Shown here piece by piece: positions 1 through 9,191 of a stretch of DNA of 64,000 bases. Position numbers and translations under genes: made by a program. Location of the stretch: NCBI GenBank assembly GCA_021819725.1, contig JAKAQR010000002.1, positions 62,001-126,000 on the forward strand. Reading direction: 5' to 3'. Each line of letters begins with the position of its first letter. The stretch's first letter is position 1. The stretch comes from Actinomycetes bacterium. GTDB taxonomy: Bacteria > Actinomycetota > Acidimicrobiia > Acidimicrobiales > Acidimicrobiaceae. Under the pieces are notes generated by a model. That model worked only from the letters and a program-made list of their open reading frames with translations. It made no database searches and was not told the DNA's origin.

Positions 1-2
1 TA

Positions 3-62
3 GCCTCTCAACCCGACAGCGCCCACCTAAGCGAGCGCTTCAAGCTCATCACCGACCTCTAG
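3..62 (+). CDS. possible 3' end of an upstream rightward gene
   Basis: An open frame enters from the window's left edge and stops at a TAG at 60-62, giving 19 residues ending FKLITDL. Codon choice resembles the neighbouring genes, but the piece is too short to recognise a family. It would converge on the acyl-CoA ligase gene. It may be chance. Confidence 0.25.
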   Translation, partial: ASQPDSAHLSERFKLITDL

Positions 63-127
63 TGGCGGCGGGCCCTCACACAACTGCGGGGGCCTTCGCA
101 TCACCCGCAGCACGATGACTCTTGGGC

Positions 128-1675
128 TCAGTTGACGAGGCGTTCCTTGCCCTCCCAATACGGTGCCCGCAATTTAAACTTCTGCAACTTGCCCGTGGCG
201 GTTCGGGCTAGCTCCTCACGAAACTCGATCGAGGTCGGGCACTTGAAGTGCGCCATACGCTCCCGGCAAAACTCCTGCAGCTCCTTCTCCGTTGGATTCG
301 TGCCCTGCTTCGGCACAACTAACGCCTTTACTGTCTCGCCCCACTTGACATCAGGCACGCCAATCACCGCCACCTCTGCAACGGCTGGATGCTGAAAGAG
401 TGCATCCTCTACCTCGATGGAAGAGACGTTTTCTCCGCCGGTGATGATGACATCCTTCTTCCGGTCGAGAATCCGGAGGAATCCATCTCGGTAGACACCA
501 CCGTCACCCGTATGGAACCATCCGCCAGCAAGGGCCTTCGCAGTCTCTTCAGGCTGCTCCCAATAGCCTTTGAAGACCTGATTCCCTTGAGCGAGCACCT
601 CACCATCGACATCTTCAGCGATACGAACACCAATACTCGGAGTCCCAGCCATCGATAGACGACGCGCAAGCTCCGCCGGCTCCAACGCATCCCACTCCTG
701 TGGCCGACGGTTCACCGTCAGCAGCGGAGAGGTCTCCGTCAAGCCATAGATCTGGATGAATTCCCAGCCGAGCACCTCCTGGATGCTCTCGATCGTCCGC
801 GACGGTGGCGGCGCGCCTGCGGCAACCACACGCATGAGATCACGCCCTGGGATCTGGCGACCCTCACTGGCCCGACGCTCCGCACCCTGCAACGCGGCAG
901 CCCAGACGGCCGGTGCACCACAGGCGATGGTCACACCCTCGTTTTCGACGTTGGCAAGGATGCTCTCCCCATCGATCTTTCGTTGGATCACATGGGTACC
1001 GCCCATGCCAGTTATTGCATAGGGCATACCCCAACCGTTGCAGTGAAACATGGGCAGCGTGTGCAAAAGCACATCTCGATCCGTCACCGTCGTGTGCCAA
1101 CCAAGTGTCGATGCGTTCAGCCAGGCGTTTCTATGGGTCATCTGGACCCCTTTAGGACGAGACGTGGTGCCAGAGGTGTAGTTGATCGAGCAGGCAAAAT
1201 CCTCGTCACCCGCCCAGACTGGAACCGATGCACCCTCGGCCAGGGGTGCAAAGAGCTGGGCATCCTCTACGCCGTCAAGGATGATCGACTTCTCGACCTT
1301 GACACCACCGAAGACATCGGCATACTCCGGGTCGATCAGGAGAAGCCGTGTACCCGAATGGTTGACGATGTATTGCACCTCATCGGCGTTCAATCGATAG
1401 TTGATGGGCACCAGGATCCGTCCATAGCCAGAGACACCAAAGTACGAGATCAAGAACTTCCCGGCGTTCGGAGACACGATACCAATCCGGTCCCCTACCT
1501 CATAACCCATCGCCTCGAGCGTGGAAGCCATACCCTTCACGCGCTGGCCTATCTCACCATAGGTCAACCGGCCCAGCGCACCAGGAACACCAGGATCATC
1601 GACCAGCGCTAAACGATCGGGATATACCTCGACGGCGCGATACAGGAAATCCAAGACGTTGAGTTCAACTTTCAT
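128..1675 (-). CDS. AMP-forming acyl-CoA synthetase (fatty-acid--CoA ligase)
   Basis: A 515-residue ANL-superfamily enzyme that activates a carboxylic acid to an acyl-adenylate and then an acyl-CoA, in the cytoplasm. The ATP-binding loop NYTSGTTSRPKG is at residues 165-176. A later GLTETSP (A5), a WFHTGD aspartate motif (A7), the hinge LDRKKDVIITGGENV (A8) and a C-terminal TATGKLQK lysine motif (A10) complete the set, so all core motifs are present. Length is typical for medium or long-chain ligases. The substrate cannot be read from sequence. It is the last gene of a leftward cluster with an enoyl-CoA hydratase, an MMPL exporter and a MarR regulator, which suggests lipid or aromatic-acid handling. 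A G-rich run 4-10 bases before the ATG serves as ribosome site. Confidence 0.93.
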   Translation of the reverse strand: MKVELNVLDFLYRAVEVYPDRLALVDDPGVPGALGRLTYGEIGQRVKGMASTLEAMGYEVGDRIGIVSPNAGKFLISYFGVSGYGRILVPINYRLNADEVQYIVNHSGTRLLLIDPEYADVFGGVKVEKSIILDGVEDAQLFAPLAEGASVPVWAGDEDFACSINYTSGTTSRPKGVQMTHRNAWLNASTLGWHTTVTDRDVLLHTLPMFHCNGWGMPYAITGMGGTHVIQRKIDGESILANVENEGVTIACGAPAVWAAALQGAERRASEGRQIPGRDLMRVVAAGAPPPSRTIESIQEVLGWEFIQIYGLTETSPLLTVNRRPQEWDALEPAELARRLSMAGTPSIGVRIAEDVDGEVLAQGNQVFKGYWEQPEETAKALAGGWFHTGDGGVYRDGFLRILDRKKDVIITGGENVSSIEVEDALFQHPAVAEVAVIGVPDVKWGETVKALVVPKQGTNPTEKELQEFCRERMAHFKCPTSIEFREELARTATGKLQKFKLRAPYWEGKERLVN

Positions 1676-1689
1676 CTGCCCCCCCTTTT

Positions 1690-1728
1690 GACGTGCTAAG
1701 CCATGGTCTACGTCTACTGTAGCACGTC
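1690..1728. promoter_or_regulatory. inverted repeat between hydratase and acyl-CoA ligase genes
   Basis: Nine-base arms GACGTGCTA (1690-1698) and TAGCACGTC (1720-1728) match perfectly across a 21-base centre that itself holds GTCTAC twice in tandem (1706-1717). It sits in the only gap inside this leftward cluster. It could be an operator or an RNA hairpin. No T-run follows, so a simple terminator is less likely. Confidence 0.35.
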
Positions 1729-1745
1729 ACCTACGATCGCGAAAT

Positions 1746-2492
1746 TCAAAGACCAGTGAATCGGGGACTGCGTCGCTCGGCGAATGCGCGAAGCCCTTCT
1801 TGATAGTCCTGGCTCGAGAAGATCGCGACCCGCTCATCCTCGGTTATGCGTCCATTCATGCTCGCCTTCGCCGCGGCGATCGACCGCGGTGCCAGCGTAG
1901 CAATTCGCAGCAGCTGCGCCAACACCTCGTCGCTCGAAGCAAAAGCCTGGGTCACAAGGCCAAGCGCGACGGCATCACCGGCAGCAACTCTCCTCGCGGT
2001 CGCGATCAGCTCCAGAGCGTTGGCATAGCCGACCCGATCGCGCAATCGATGGAGGGCCCCATCGGGATAGGCCGTACCGACCTTAGCGGCAGGAATTTGA
2101 AATTTGGCGTCGTCCACGGCGTAGACAATGTCGCAGGCCGCGGCGATGCTGACACCCCCACCCAAACAGTAACCCTCCACAACGGCCACGACTGGCATAG
2201 GCATCTGGCGAGGAATGAGTAGCGCGGCCTCGGTACGTTGGTCATAGACCAACGTATCAGCCCCTTGTCGATAATCGCCAAACTCACTCAGATCAGCACC
2301 GGCGCAAAAATTGCCGTTCACCCCCCGAATCGCTACGACCCAGACGTCCCGGTCCTGCGCAAGTGCACCAAGCACCTCCGACAAACGTTCCCACATCTGA
2401 ATCGACATCGCGTTCACGCGCTCAGGGTTGTCGATCCAAACCGTCGCTACCTTAGTACCGGCGTCAACCTCTGCGAAGACGTTCCCTTGCAC
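1746..2492 (-). CDS. enoyl-CoA hydratase/isomerase family protein
   Basis: A 248-residue crotonase-fold enzyme. The two oxyanion-hole segments are visible: GNFCAGADLSEF near residue 60 and EGYCLGGGVSIAAACD near residue 105. Family members hydrate 2-enoyl-CoA or isomerise, hydrolyse or decarboxylate acyl-CoAs, and the exact reaction is not decidable here. The GTG start lies one base after the stop of the MMPL gene, so translation is probably coupled. Together with the downstream acyl-CoA ligase it suggests a small acyl-CoA pathway. Confidence 0.9.
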   Translation of the reverse strand: MQGNVFAEVDAGTKVATVWIDNPERVNAMSIQMWERLSEVLGALAQDRDVWVVAIRGVNGNFCAGADLSEFGDYRQGADTLVYDQRTEAALLIPRQMPMPVVAVVEGYCLGGGVSIAAACDIVYAVDDAKFQIPAAKVGTAYPDGALHRLRDRVGYANALELIATARRVAAGDAVALGLVTQAFASSDEVLAQLLRIATLAPRSIAAAKASMNGRITEDERVAIFSSQDYQEGLRAFAERRSPRFTGL

Positions 2493-2493
2493 G

Positions 2494-4845
2494 CTAGGTA
2501 AGCTGCCCCTCAGGCTCTCGATTGCTCTCCCCTGTCGCGGAGACCGACGGCGTTTGTTGGCCGTGCCGATGTGACGAATCCGGGTCTGGCTCTACGTCGC
2601 TGAGTTTTGAAGGCCACCAGCTCCAACGGCCGAGCAGCACCACCGCTGACGGAACCAAGAGCGTCCTCACCAAAAACGTATCCATCAAGATGCCCAGCGC
2701 CAGCGAAATCCCGATCTCCTCGACCTCTGCCTGACCTGCTGAGGCAAGACCCAGGACAAGGAAGGTGCCCGCCAGCACCATACCGGCCGAGGTCACTGCC
2801 GGCCCGGTCGCACCGATTGCGGCAACCACTGCCTCACGGATGGTGTGATGATGAGACTCCTCCCGTATTCGGGTCATCACCAATATGTTGTAGTCCTCTC
2901 CGAGTGCTAACAGGAAGAGGAAGAGCATGAACGGCAAAATGAAGATCAGGCCACTGTGACTACCGATTTTCATAAAGATCAGGACCGCGACCCCCAGGGC
3001 GGCAAAGAAGGAGAGTCCAACACTCACGACAAGAAACACAGGGGCTACGACGGAGCGGAGAACGAGGGCCAACAGAATAGCGATGATCAAGATCACGAGC
3101 GGAACGATATGGACAAGATCGTGATTCGAGGCCGCCGAGACGTCGTAGGAAGCCGGTGCCTCGCCAGCAACACCCGACTTCGTTGCCCCGACTTGTTTGG
3201 CCAACGTACTCGTGAAAGACCGAATCGCCGGCACCGCATTGATCGCAGGATTTTGGCCCGGCGATCCCGCCGTAAGGGTCGTCTCAAACAACACCTCGTC
3301 ACCATTGCTGCTGATGTAGTTACCGGTCGCACGGTATAGCTGATACACCCCAGCTGGAACGAGATGTCCGGTGCTCACTTGGGGAAGCGTGGATGCGGAG
3401 CCAAGAAGGGCATGGAGACGCTGGAGCTGCGCAACCGGTAGAGCAACCCCGGCGGGGTTGAGTGCCCCATCGACCTGCGTAAAGAGCGAGGAGTGCGAGA
3501 TATCGGTATCCAAGGTCTCTAACGTGCCAATATGGTTCCAGATCGGAGAGGAGAAACGAAAGATCAATTCGGTTGGGTTAAAGGAGGCCTTCGGGAAGTA
3601 ACGGGTGAGATCCTGGTTTCCATAGTAGGCATTGGTTCCAGTGGGAGCTGCTGCGTTGCTTGCGAACCCTGAGGAGCGATTCAGCGGCGCAAAGAAGGCA
3701 AGGACACCAAAGAAGGCGACGCCAATCAAGAGTGTGACCACCGGACGCATGACCAGGCGGCCCGCTATCCTGCCCCACAGCCCATACTTGGCCTCCTGTC
3801 GCTTCTCCGACTTACGCCGAGGCCAGAATGCAGCCTTCCCAAAAATAGCTAGTAGTGCCGGCTGGAGGGTCAGGCCAGCAAGGAGCATCAAGAACACGGC
3901 AATGGCGAGGGGATAGCCGAGCCCTCGGTAGAAGCCAAAGGTAGCGGTAATGAGCATAAGGACCGCTGCGATCACGGTGAGGGCCGAGAAAGTGATCGAC
4001 TCCCCAACCCGAGAGAGGGCAAACTCAACTGCCTCCTGAGGAGAACGCCCACGGTTGAGCTCCTCACGGGTTCGAAACACAAGAAAGAGTCCGTAGTCAG
4101 TCCCTGCACCCAACACGAGGACGATCATGAGCAGCTGGGTGACGCTTGAGACCTGATAGTGCAGGACCGAGGTCAACCGGGCCACCACTGGTCCGGCTAA
4201 CAATGTGACGATGAGCGCAGGCAACAGGGTCAGGAAGGGCGCCAGCACCGAGCGGAACACAATGAAGAGAAGCACGAGGATGAACAGCACCGAAAAGCCC
4301 TGGGTGGCGCTGGCACTTGAATTATTCTGATCGGCCTGAGCGACCGCTGTCGCTACCGTCCCGGCCAGGTGAATATGAAGATCGGCCGGAGCTGGGTTGC
4401 TCTGCAACTTGGCCTGCAGGTCGTTGACGAGAGACTTGATGCCCAAATCGTTGAACTGCGAGATGGAGGAAACGACCTCGATCTGTTCTGCCTTACCATT
4501 AGCCGAGATCGCCGCCACATTTGACTTGACCACACTCGGCACGGACTTCAATGTCTGTGACAGGCTATTGAGATATGTGGTATCAGCAGTCGTGAGTGCG
4601 GCGTGAGGGTTATCCGCGACAACCACAACCGTCGAGTCCGTACTCTTTTGAAACACATCGGCTAGCTGCGCTGCTTTGATCGACGGTGAGTTGGTTGGCA
4701 GGAAGTTAGAGAAGTTGTTCTGCACCACCGAGCCAATCGAGGGCAAAAACGCGAGCGCAGCTATCAGGCCCGCAATCCATACCACCACGATGGCGTACTT
4801 GAACCTGACCGCAAAAACACCGAGGCGCTCAAAAAACCGACTCAA
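2494..4845 (-). CDS. MMPL/RND-family membrane transporter
   Basis: A 783-residue RND-superfamily transporter of the MMPL type. An N-terminal membrane helix (about 15-35) is followed by a roughly 150-residue extracytoplasmic loop, a block of five or six helices, a second loop and a second helix block, the usual two-fold repeat. The conserved helix motifs GAGTDYGLFLVFRTREE and GEDYNILVMTRIREE carry the proton-relay Asp-Tyr pairs. Actinobacterial relatives export lipids or siderophores, and others export toxic compounds. Start is a TTG preceded by AGGAG. A MarR regulator lies 86 bases upstream and acyl-CoA genes directly downstream, which favours lipid or acyl export or a hydrophobic-toxin pump. 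Confidence 0.92.
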   Translation of the reverse strand: MSRFFERLGVFAVRFKYAIVVVWIAGLIAALAFLPSIGSVVQNNFSNFLPTNSPSIKAAQLADVFQKSTDSTVVVVADNPHAALTTADTTYLNSLSQTLKSVPSVVKSNVAAISANGKAEQIEVVSSISQFNDLGIKSLVNDLQAKLQSNPAPADLHIHLAGTVATAVAQADQNNSSASATQGFSVLFILVLLFIVFRSVLAPFLTLLPALIVTLLAGPVVARLTSVLHYQVSSVTQLLMIVLVLGAGTDYGLFLVFRTREELNRGRSPQEAVEFALSRVGESITFSALTVIAAVLMLITATFGFYRGLGYPLAIAVFLMLLAGLTLQPALLAIFGKAAFWPRRKSEKRQEAKYGLWGRIAGRLVMRPVVTLLIGVAFFGVLAFFAPLNRSSGFASNAAAPTGTNAYYGNQDLTRYFPKASFNPTELIFRFSSPIWNHIGTLETLDTDISHSSLFTQVDGALNPAGVALPVAQLQRLHALLGSASTLPQVSTGHLVPAGVYQLYRATGNYISSNGDEVLFETTLTAGSPGQNPAINAVPAIRSFTSTLAKQVGATKSGVAGEAPASYDVSAASNHDLVHIVPLVILIIAILLALVLRSVVAPVFLVVSVGLSFFAALGVAVLIFMKIGSHSGLIFILPFMLFLFLLALGEDYNILVMTRIREESHHHTIREAVVAAIGATGPAVTSAGMVLAGTFLVLGLASAGQAEVEEIGISLALGILMDTFLVRTLLVPSAVVLLGRWSWWPSKLSDVEPDPDSSHRHGQQTPSVSATGESNREPEGQLT

Positions 4846-4931
4846 AAGAAGCTCCTGTCATAGTGGACGATGTTGCGATACTTGCCAACCGCAAGCGCCC
4901 AAACCATATTCCGGTTGATGGTGGGTGCGCC

Positions 4932-5438
4932 TCACCCATCGAGCGTCATTCCATCGAGCGCTGCAACAAGGTGAGACGACAAAAGATGTGCGAGGCGCTC
5001 GAGGTTGTCCCGCTCTTCGGGGGCAAGGGTGTCGAGCGCGTTGATCAGCGGCTGGAACCGGTCGATTAGCACCTCGGTGACGAACCAGCCGTACTCAGGG
5101 CCTGCATGCACCACGGTTCGTCGGTGATCAAGAGGGTCCTCATGGCGTTCCAAAAGACCTATTGCGGCCAGTTGTGAGACTACCAACGAGATGCTTGCAA
5201 GGCTCATTCTCAGCTGTTCTGCCAGTTCGCTAACGGTGACCTCTCCCCCCAACAGAATCTGCATCAACACTTGCATGTGGCGAGGAGTAATCGACACGCC
5301 TTGGACCTGACAGCTCCCAGCTCGCGCCTTGATCGTCCTCACCACCGGCATCATGGCAAGGATAAGCGATACCGCATCACGCAACTGCTCATGGCTCGAA
5401 GAGCGGCTAGCCGCTGCCCCTGTCTTCACTAGCTCCAT
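4932..5438 (-). CDS. MarR-family transcriptional regulator
   Basis: A 168-residue winged-helix protein. The helix-turn-helix VSELAEQLRMSLASISLVVS (about 94-113) is followed by the wing with HEDPLDHRRTVV, the charged D-x-R pattern of MarR proteins. The flanking regions are helical and fit the dimer domain. MarR proteins usually repress an adjacent exporter or catabolic operon until a small ligand binds. Here the adjacent MMPL, hydratase and ligase genes on the same strand are the obvious targets. No clear palindromic operator was identified by eye. Confidence 0.88.
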   Translation of the reverse strand: MELVKTGAAASRSSSHEQLRDAVSLILAMMPVVRTIKARAGSCQVQGVSITPRHMQVLMQILLGGEVTVSELAEQLRMSLASISLVVSQLAAIGLLERHEDPLDHRRTVVHAGPEYGWFVTEVLIDRFQPLINALDTLAPEERDNLERLAHLLSSHLVAALDGMTLDG

Positions 5439-5629
5439 GGTATCCCTCTGGTCACGCGCGCCGTATCACCCGCTATCACAACGCAATCACGGTAAAAGCA
5501 ATCGGCGTAAACTATTTACACCTGGTAAGCATAGAACCATGACTCGCCGCCAGCCACCCCGCAGCCTCCAGTCAATTCTTAGGTCGCGATCAGCCAGAAA
5601 AGCGCTACCCGCTCTTCGATCGCCGACCC

Positions 5630-6004
5630 CTAGAGACCACCAAGTGTACGTTCGACGTTCAGATAGATCACGACCCTATCGACTGCCTCCACAGGGAATC
5701 GCTGGTATTTGTGATAGAACGCAGGCAAACAGCGCTCCACTTCATCTCCATCATCCACGACCGTCGCGACTCCAAGCATGGCAAAGTACTTCGCACCCTC
5801 GACCAAGGCGATGGTCGCCGTTGATCGATTCTCCAGATTGACCACCTTTTGGCTCCTTCGTCGCGAAAACACCGCAATGCATTCTCGGCTTTCTGACCAA
5901 AAGGGATTCACAAGAACCGTATGTACTGCCCCCTTTGGAGTGATCGTCGCAAGTAGCCCGTGTCGCGCGCTTGCGATCGCCTGCACAATCTCAGTTCTCT
6001 CCAA
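5630..6004 (-). CDS. pyridoxamine 5'-phosphate oxidase-fold protein (split-barrel flavoprotein)
   Basis: A 124-residue protein with the opening strands of the PPOX split barrel (ARHGLLATITPKGAVHTVLVNPFW), then a basic segment FSRRRSQKVVNLENRSTATIALVEG that in this superfamily contacts flavin or F420 phosphate. Length fits the small F420/FMN PPOX class. The substrate is unknown. TTG is the likely start, preceded by GAGGCAGG. It stands alone, 51 bases downstream of the PafBC-like gene on the same strand. A second PPOX protein lies at 43850-44236. Confidence 0.78.
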   Translation of the reverse strand: MERTEIVQAIASARHGLLATITPKGAVHTVLVNPFWSESRECIAVFSRRRSQKVVNLENRSTATIALVEGAKYFAMLGVATVVDDGDEVERCLPAFYHKYQRFPVEAVDRVVIYLNVERTLGGL

Positions 6005-6055
6005 TGACCTGCCTCAGCCTTCCTAAACCACCACCAAACCAGCGGAATTGCATCG

Positions 6056-8035
6056 TCAGACCTCGGATCGCTCCGTGGTTGCAGAGACCCACTCCTCAAC
6101 CATCGTCAGAATAGCTGATGCGCGGTAACGGAGGCTGGCCAGGACGGAGGCCGGAATAACACCACTCGTTCCGGGGCCGATTGCCAACAAGAGACGCACC
6201 AACCATTCGTCACGGAAGCGGTAGACGATGCAGCTATCCCCTTCACGGTCAAAGATACCCTGGGTCAGCGCCTCAAGCTTGGCGAGTTGATCTGGTTCAA
6301 GATGCAGCCGAATCGGCGTTCCCGACGATCGCAGACCCAAGGGATCGAGGCGATCGAGCGAGCGTTGCGCCTGGCGAACAGCGGCCACCTCATGACATCC
6401 GTCAAACTCCATCAACACAATATTGCGCATCCGATCCAGCCGAAAGTGGCGCTGCTGACCATCGGAGAGGCCGTAGAGATACCATCGACCTGCTACCACA
6501 AACAGACTGATGGCAAGTAGGTGTCGATGGCTCGTACGGCCCTCGGCATCGGTGTAATCGAGCTCGACACATTCAGGTTCAGCGATAGCCCGTCGGAGAA
6601 GTGCCACCGCTTCCGGTGGGTCATCAGAGTTCGCCACCTCTCCTGATCGCAAGAGTTGTCCTCGAATAGCCGACCGGAGCTTCTCTGCAGCGCGCTGGAG
6701 TTCGGGGACCTCCCCATCCATGATGCTCGTCACCGCCTCAAGTGTCGCGAGGACGGTCATCGCCTCGACCACATCGATCCGCTGACTTCGGCCGAGACCA
6801 GTATCAACAGAGACCTCGACAAGATCAAACTCCTCGTCGACCACCACGTCCAAGAGCACGTCGGGGCTGTAGGGCGGCAATCCTGCGAGCGAAGCAGTCT
6901 CCAAGAGCTCCACCACCTCACTCGGCTCCAAGCCAGAGACATCAGCCAAGTTCACGATCGTCGCCGCTCCGCCATTGACCCGCAGGTACGAGAGTAAGCC
7001 CTGGACCGCAAGAAAGCGATCCTCCAGGGTGCGGTTCGTGCGACTAGCCTGTCGTAGGCTTGCCCGCGGTGCCGTGGCCTGCACCTCACCGGCGACCAAT
7101 CCCACATCCAGCGAGGCCCAGACGGCTTGCACTTGCTGCACAAAGCGCTCGCGAATCTCGGCAGGGGCCACCGGAATCACCGGATACGGCTCCATCAGTA
7201 GGTCGGAGAGGAGAGCACTAACATTCGAGACCTCGACACGCCCATACACCAACGCTTGGGCATCTGGAACCAGACCCTCGGTGGTCATGATCGGAGCATC
7301 GCCAACGAGCGTGGCACCAAGCGACGCAAGTTGCGCCGGCGATCCAACCAACATGACGGCAACCCTCTGGTCAACCTCGAGCAGCCACGGATGTTCCGGC
7401 AATGCAGACCGAAGATCGGCGGGCCTGGGATGTTCGTCAAGGGGGCCAAGGTGGTAAGGAGGTTCGATGCGGTCAGTGCGAAAACTCTTTTGGTGTCCTC
7501 CTTCATCGGCGACGAGATAGGCGTGTCCCCAACGCATGAGCACCCCAAAGGGAAAGACATCACGCTCACGGCCACGGTAGAGGAAGCGCACACGTCGTGA
7601 CTCCGCGATAGCTCGACCGAGATCAGGATTGAGATGAACGAGTTCTCCCATTCCCCAGACGATTGGAGCTGCCTGCCGATACAGCAAGCCAAGACGGGTT
7701 TCAAAGTGTCGACCGTGCTGGCCGACGAAGACGGCACAACCAAGTGCCGCCTCAAGCGCCGCCCATTCAGCCCGAGTGAGATCGAGGTCAAACTGAATAT
7801 CCTCGGCGTCGATCCGATAACCAACCTGGGACCGACCGGGCAACGTTATGGTCCGAAGGGGGATGCCAATCTCACGCAAGCTTGCCTTGGCTCGTTCAAA
7901 AGCACGTGCACGAGCACTCGGCGACTCGGGAAACCCAGGTACGAGATCGGTGATCATCTCTTGAGTCAGCGGTTCGTGCGTCGTGCTCAGGAGTTCAAAG
8001 AGATTGACCAGCCTGATCAAGGGGTCGGACGCCAT
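6056..8035 (-). CDS. PafB-PafC fusion: two HTH-WYL transcriptional regulator halves
   Basis: A 659-residue protein made of two tandem units. Each has an N-terminal winged-helix region and a WYL domain. The first unit's WYL region includes IAESRRVRFLYRGRERDVFPFG, and the second's includes ECVELDYTDAEGRTSHRHL and GRWYLYGLSDGQQRHFRLDRM. In mycobacteria PafB and PafC are separate, form a heterodimer and activate the LexA-independent DNA-damage response, and natural fusions are known. The ATG at 8035 is preferred over an upstream GTG because AAAGGGTGG precedes it. No proteasome or pafA genes are nearby, so the usual gene neighbourhood is missing. Role in DNA-damage control is inference from family. 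Confidence 0.85.
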   Translation of the reverse strand: MASDPLIRLVNLFELLSTTHEPLTQEMITDLVPGFPESPSARARAFERAKASLREIGIPLRTITLPGRSQVGYRIDAEDIQFDLDLTRAEWAALEAALGCAVFVGQHGRHFETRLGLLYRQAAPIVWGMGELVHLNPDLGRAIAESRRVRFLYRGRERDVFPFGVLMRWGHAYLVADEGGHQKSFRTDRIEPPYHLGPLDEHPRPADLRSALPEHPWLLEVDQRVAVMLVGSPAQLASLGATLVGDAPIMTTEGLVPDAQALVYGRVEVSNVSALLSDLLMEPYPVIPVAPAEIRERFVQQVQAVWASLDVGLVAGEVQATAPRASLRQASRTNRTLEDRFLAVQGLLSYLRVNGGAATIVNLADVSGLEPSEVVELLETASLAGLPPYSPDVLLDVVVDEEFDLVEVSVDTGLGRSQRIDVVEAMTVLATLEAVTSIMDGEVPELQRAAEKLRSAIRGQLLRSGEVANSDDPPEAVALLRRAIAEPECVELDYTDAEGRTSHRHLLAISLFVVAGRWYLYGLSDGQQRHFRLDRMRNIVLMEFDGCHEVAAVRQAQRSLDRLDPLGLRSSGTPIRLHLEPDQLAKLEALTQGIFDREGDSCIVYRFRDEWLVRLLLAIGPGTSGVIPASVLASLRYRASAILTMVEEWVSATTERSEV

Positions 8036-8230
8036 CGGCACCACCCTTTCTGCGTCAACATTCCCGCCGCCGTTTGGAATCTAGCATCGGCGCCTCCTCC
8101 CTACCCGTCACTCCGGCGCAACGATGAAACGTCGAAGTTCTCGTTCGTCAAAACATCAGCCTAAACTTACGGGGTAACCCTTAGGTAAGGGACCCTTGCA
8201 AAAGGGATGTGTGTCGCTGGGAGGAATGAG

Positions 8231-9124
8231 GTGCTAGGCACCGTCACGGGCGAAGCCGTACTTCGCATCACCCCTCCATATGGAGGGGCTATTGTCCTCT
8301 TGCTTGGAGGACTCTTTTACTATTGGCTGATCCCCAAAATAGCGAGTCGGCTGAGCAACTCGCCACTCCATGTTCGACTTCGCGACGCGGTGACTCCACG
8401 ACAACACGCGCTGTTCCTAAGTGGCCTCGTTCTACTCGCACTGATGGAGAGTTGGCCCTCACTCGAGCTTGCCCGCTACGTCTCGAGCCTCGCCTACCTC
8501 ACGCACAACATGCTGATTGAACTGGTCGCCGTTCCTCTCCTACTCCTTGGCATTCCCCACTGGTTGTTCCACCGACTGACAGAGACTCCCTTCGTGGATG
8601 CCCTCCTTGAGTTCCTCACCTCGCCGATCCTTACCACGGTTCTCTATGCCGCCCTCTTCGTGCTCTCTATGCTTGCGGCCATCGTCGAGGCGCAAGCCAC
8701 TTCGCTGGTCGTCTATGTCTATCTGCAAGTGGCCTTTGTAGTCATCGGAGCGCTCATGTGGATTCCTGCCCTCAGACTCAACCCAGGAACACGCAAGCTC
8801 TCGACCGGCGGGCGAGTGATCTATCTGTTTGCACAGAGCCTTCTCCCCACATTCCCCGCCTTTGTGCTCATCTTCTCCCATCACTCCTTCTATCCAATTT
8901 TTGCCACCAACCTCCATCTCATCTTCGGCGCATCAGAGGTCGGGGACCAGCAGTTGGCTGGAGCAATACCGAAGCTCATCGACTTCGGGATTCTCTGGAC
9001 CGTCGCTGTCGCTATAATGGTTAGGGCGCAAAAGCAAGAGGATCTGGGTGCAGACCCGGAGCCGATCACTTGGCTCGATGTCGAGCGTGAGTTCAAGAGA
9101 ACTCAGAAGAACACCGGCGCCTAG
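8231..9124 (+). CDS. CtaG-type cytochrome c oxidase assembly membrane protein
   Basis: About 297 residues with seven likely membrane helices and the histidine-bearing loops of the caa3 CtaG family (for example [38 protein letters not shown]). CtaG-like proteins help insert copper into heme-copper oxidases in the cytoplasmic membrane. Start: the frame is open from an ATG at 8207, but the GTG at 8231 has GGGAGG seven bases upstream and is preferred. The gene reads away from the PafBC gene and is followed 67 bases later by typA. No oxidase genes are in this window. Confidence 0.82.
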   Translation: MLGTVTGEAVLRITPPYGGAIVLLLGGLFYYWLIPKIASRLSNSPLHVRLRDAVTPRQHALFLSGLVLLALMESWPSLELARYVSSLAYLTHNMLIELVAVPLLLLGIPHWLFHRLTETPFVDALLEFLTSPILTTVLYAALFVLSMLAAIVEAQATSLVVYVYLQVAFVVIGALMWIPALRLNPGTRKLSTGGRVIYLFAQSLLPTFPAFVLIFSHHSFYPIFATNLHLIFGASEVGDQQLAGAIPKLIDFGILWTVAVAIMVRAQKQEDLGADPEPITWLDVEREFKRTQKNTGA

Positions 9125-9191
9125 ATCATCGTCCGAACCATCCCGCCATGCCCGAGACAGACACGCCCGATTAAGAGGAGTATTCACCACA

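Noticed and set aside
983..1612. 209-codon open frame on the plus strand
   Set aside because: It lies fully antisense to the acyl-CoA synthetase gene, whose motifs are complete. No family resemblance and no ribosome site.
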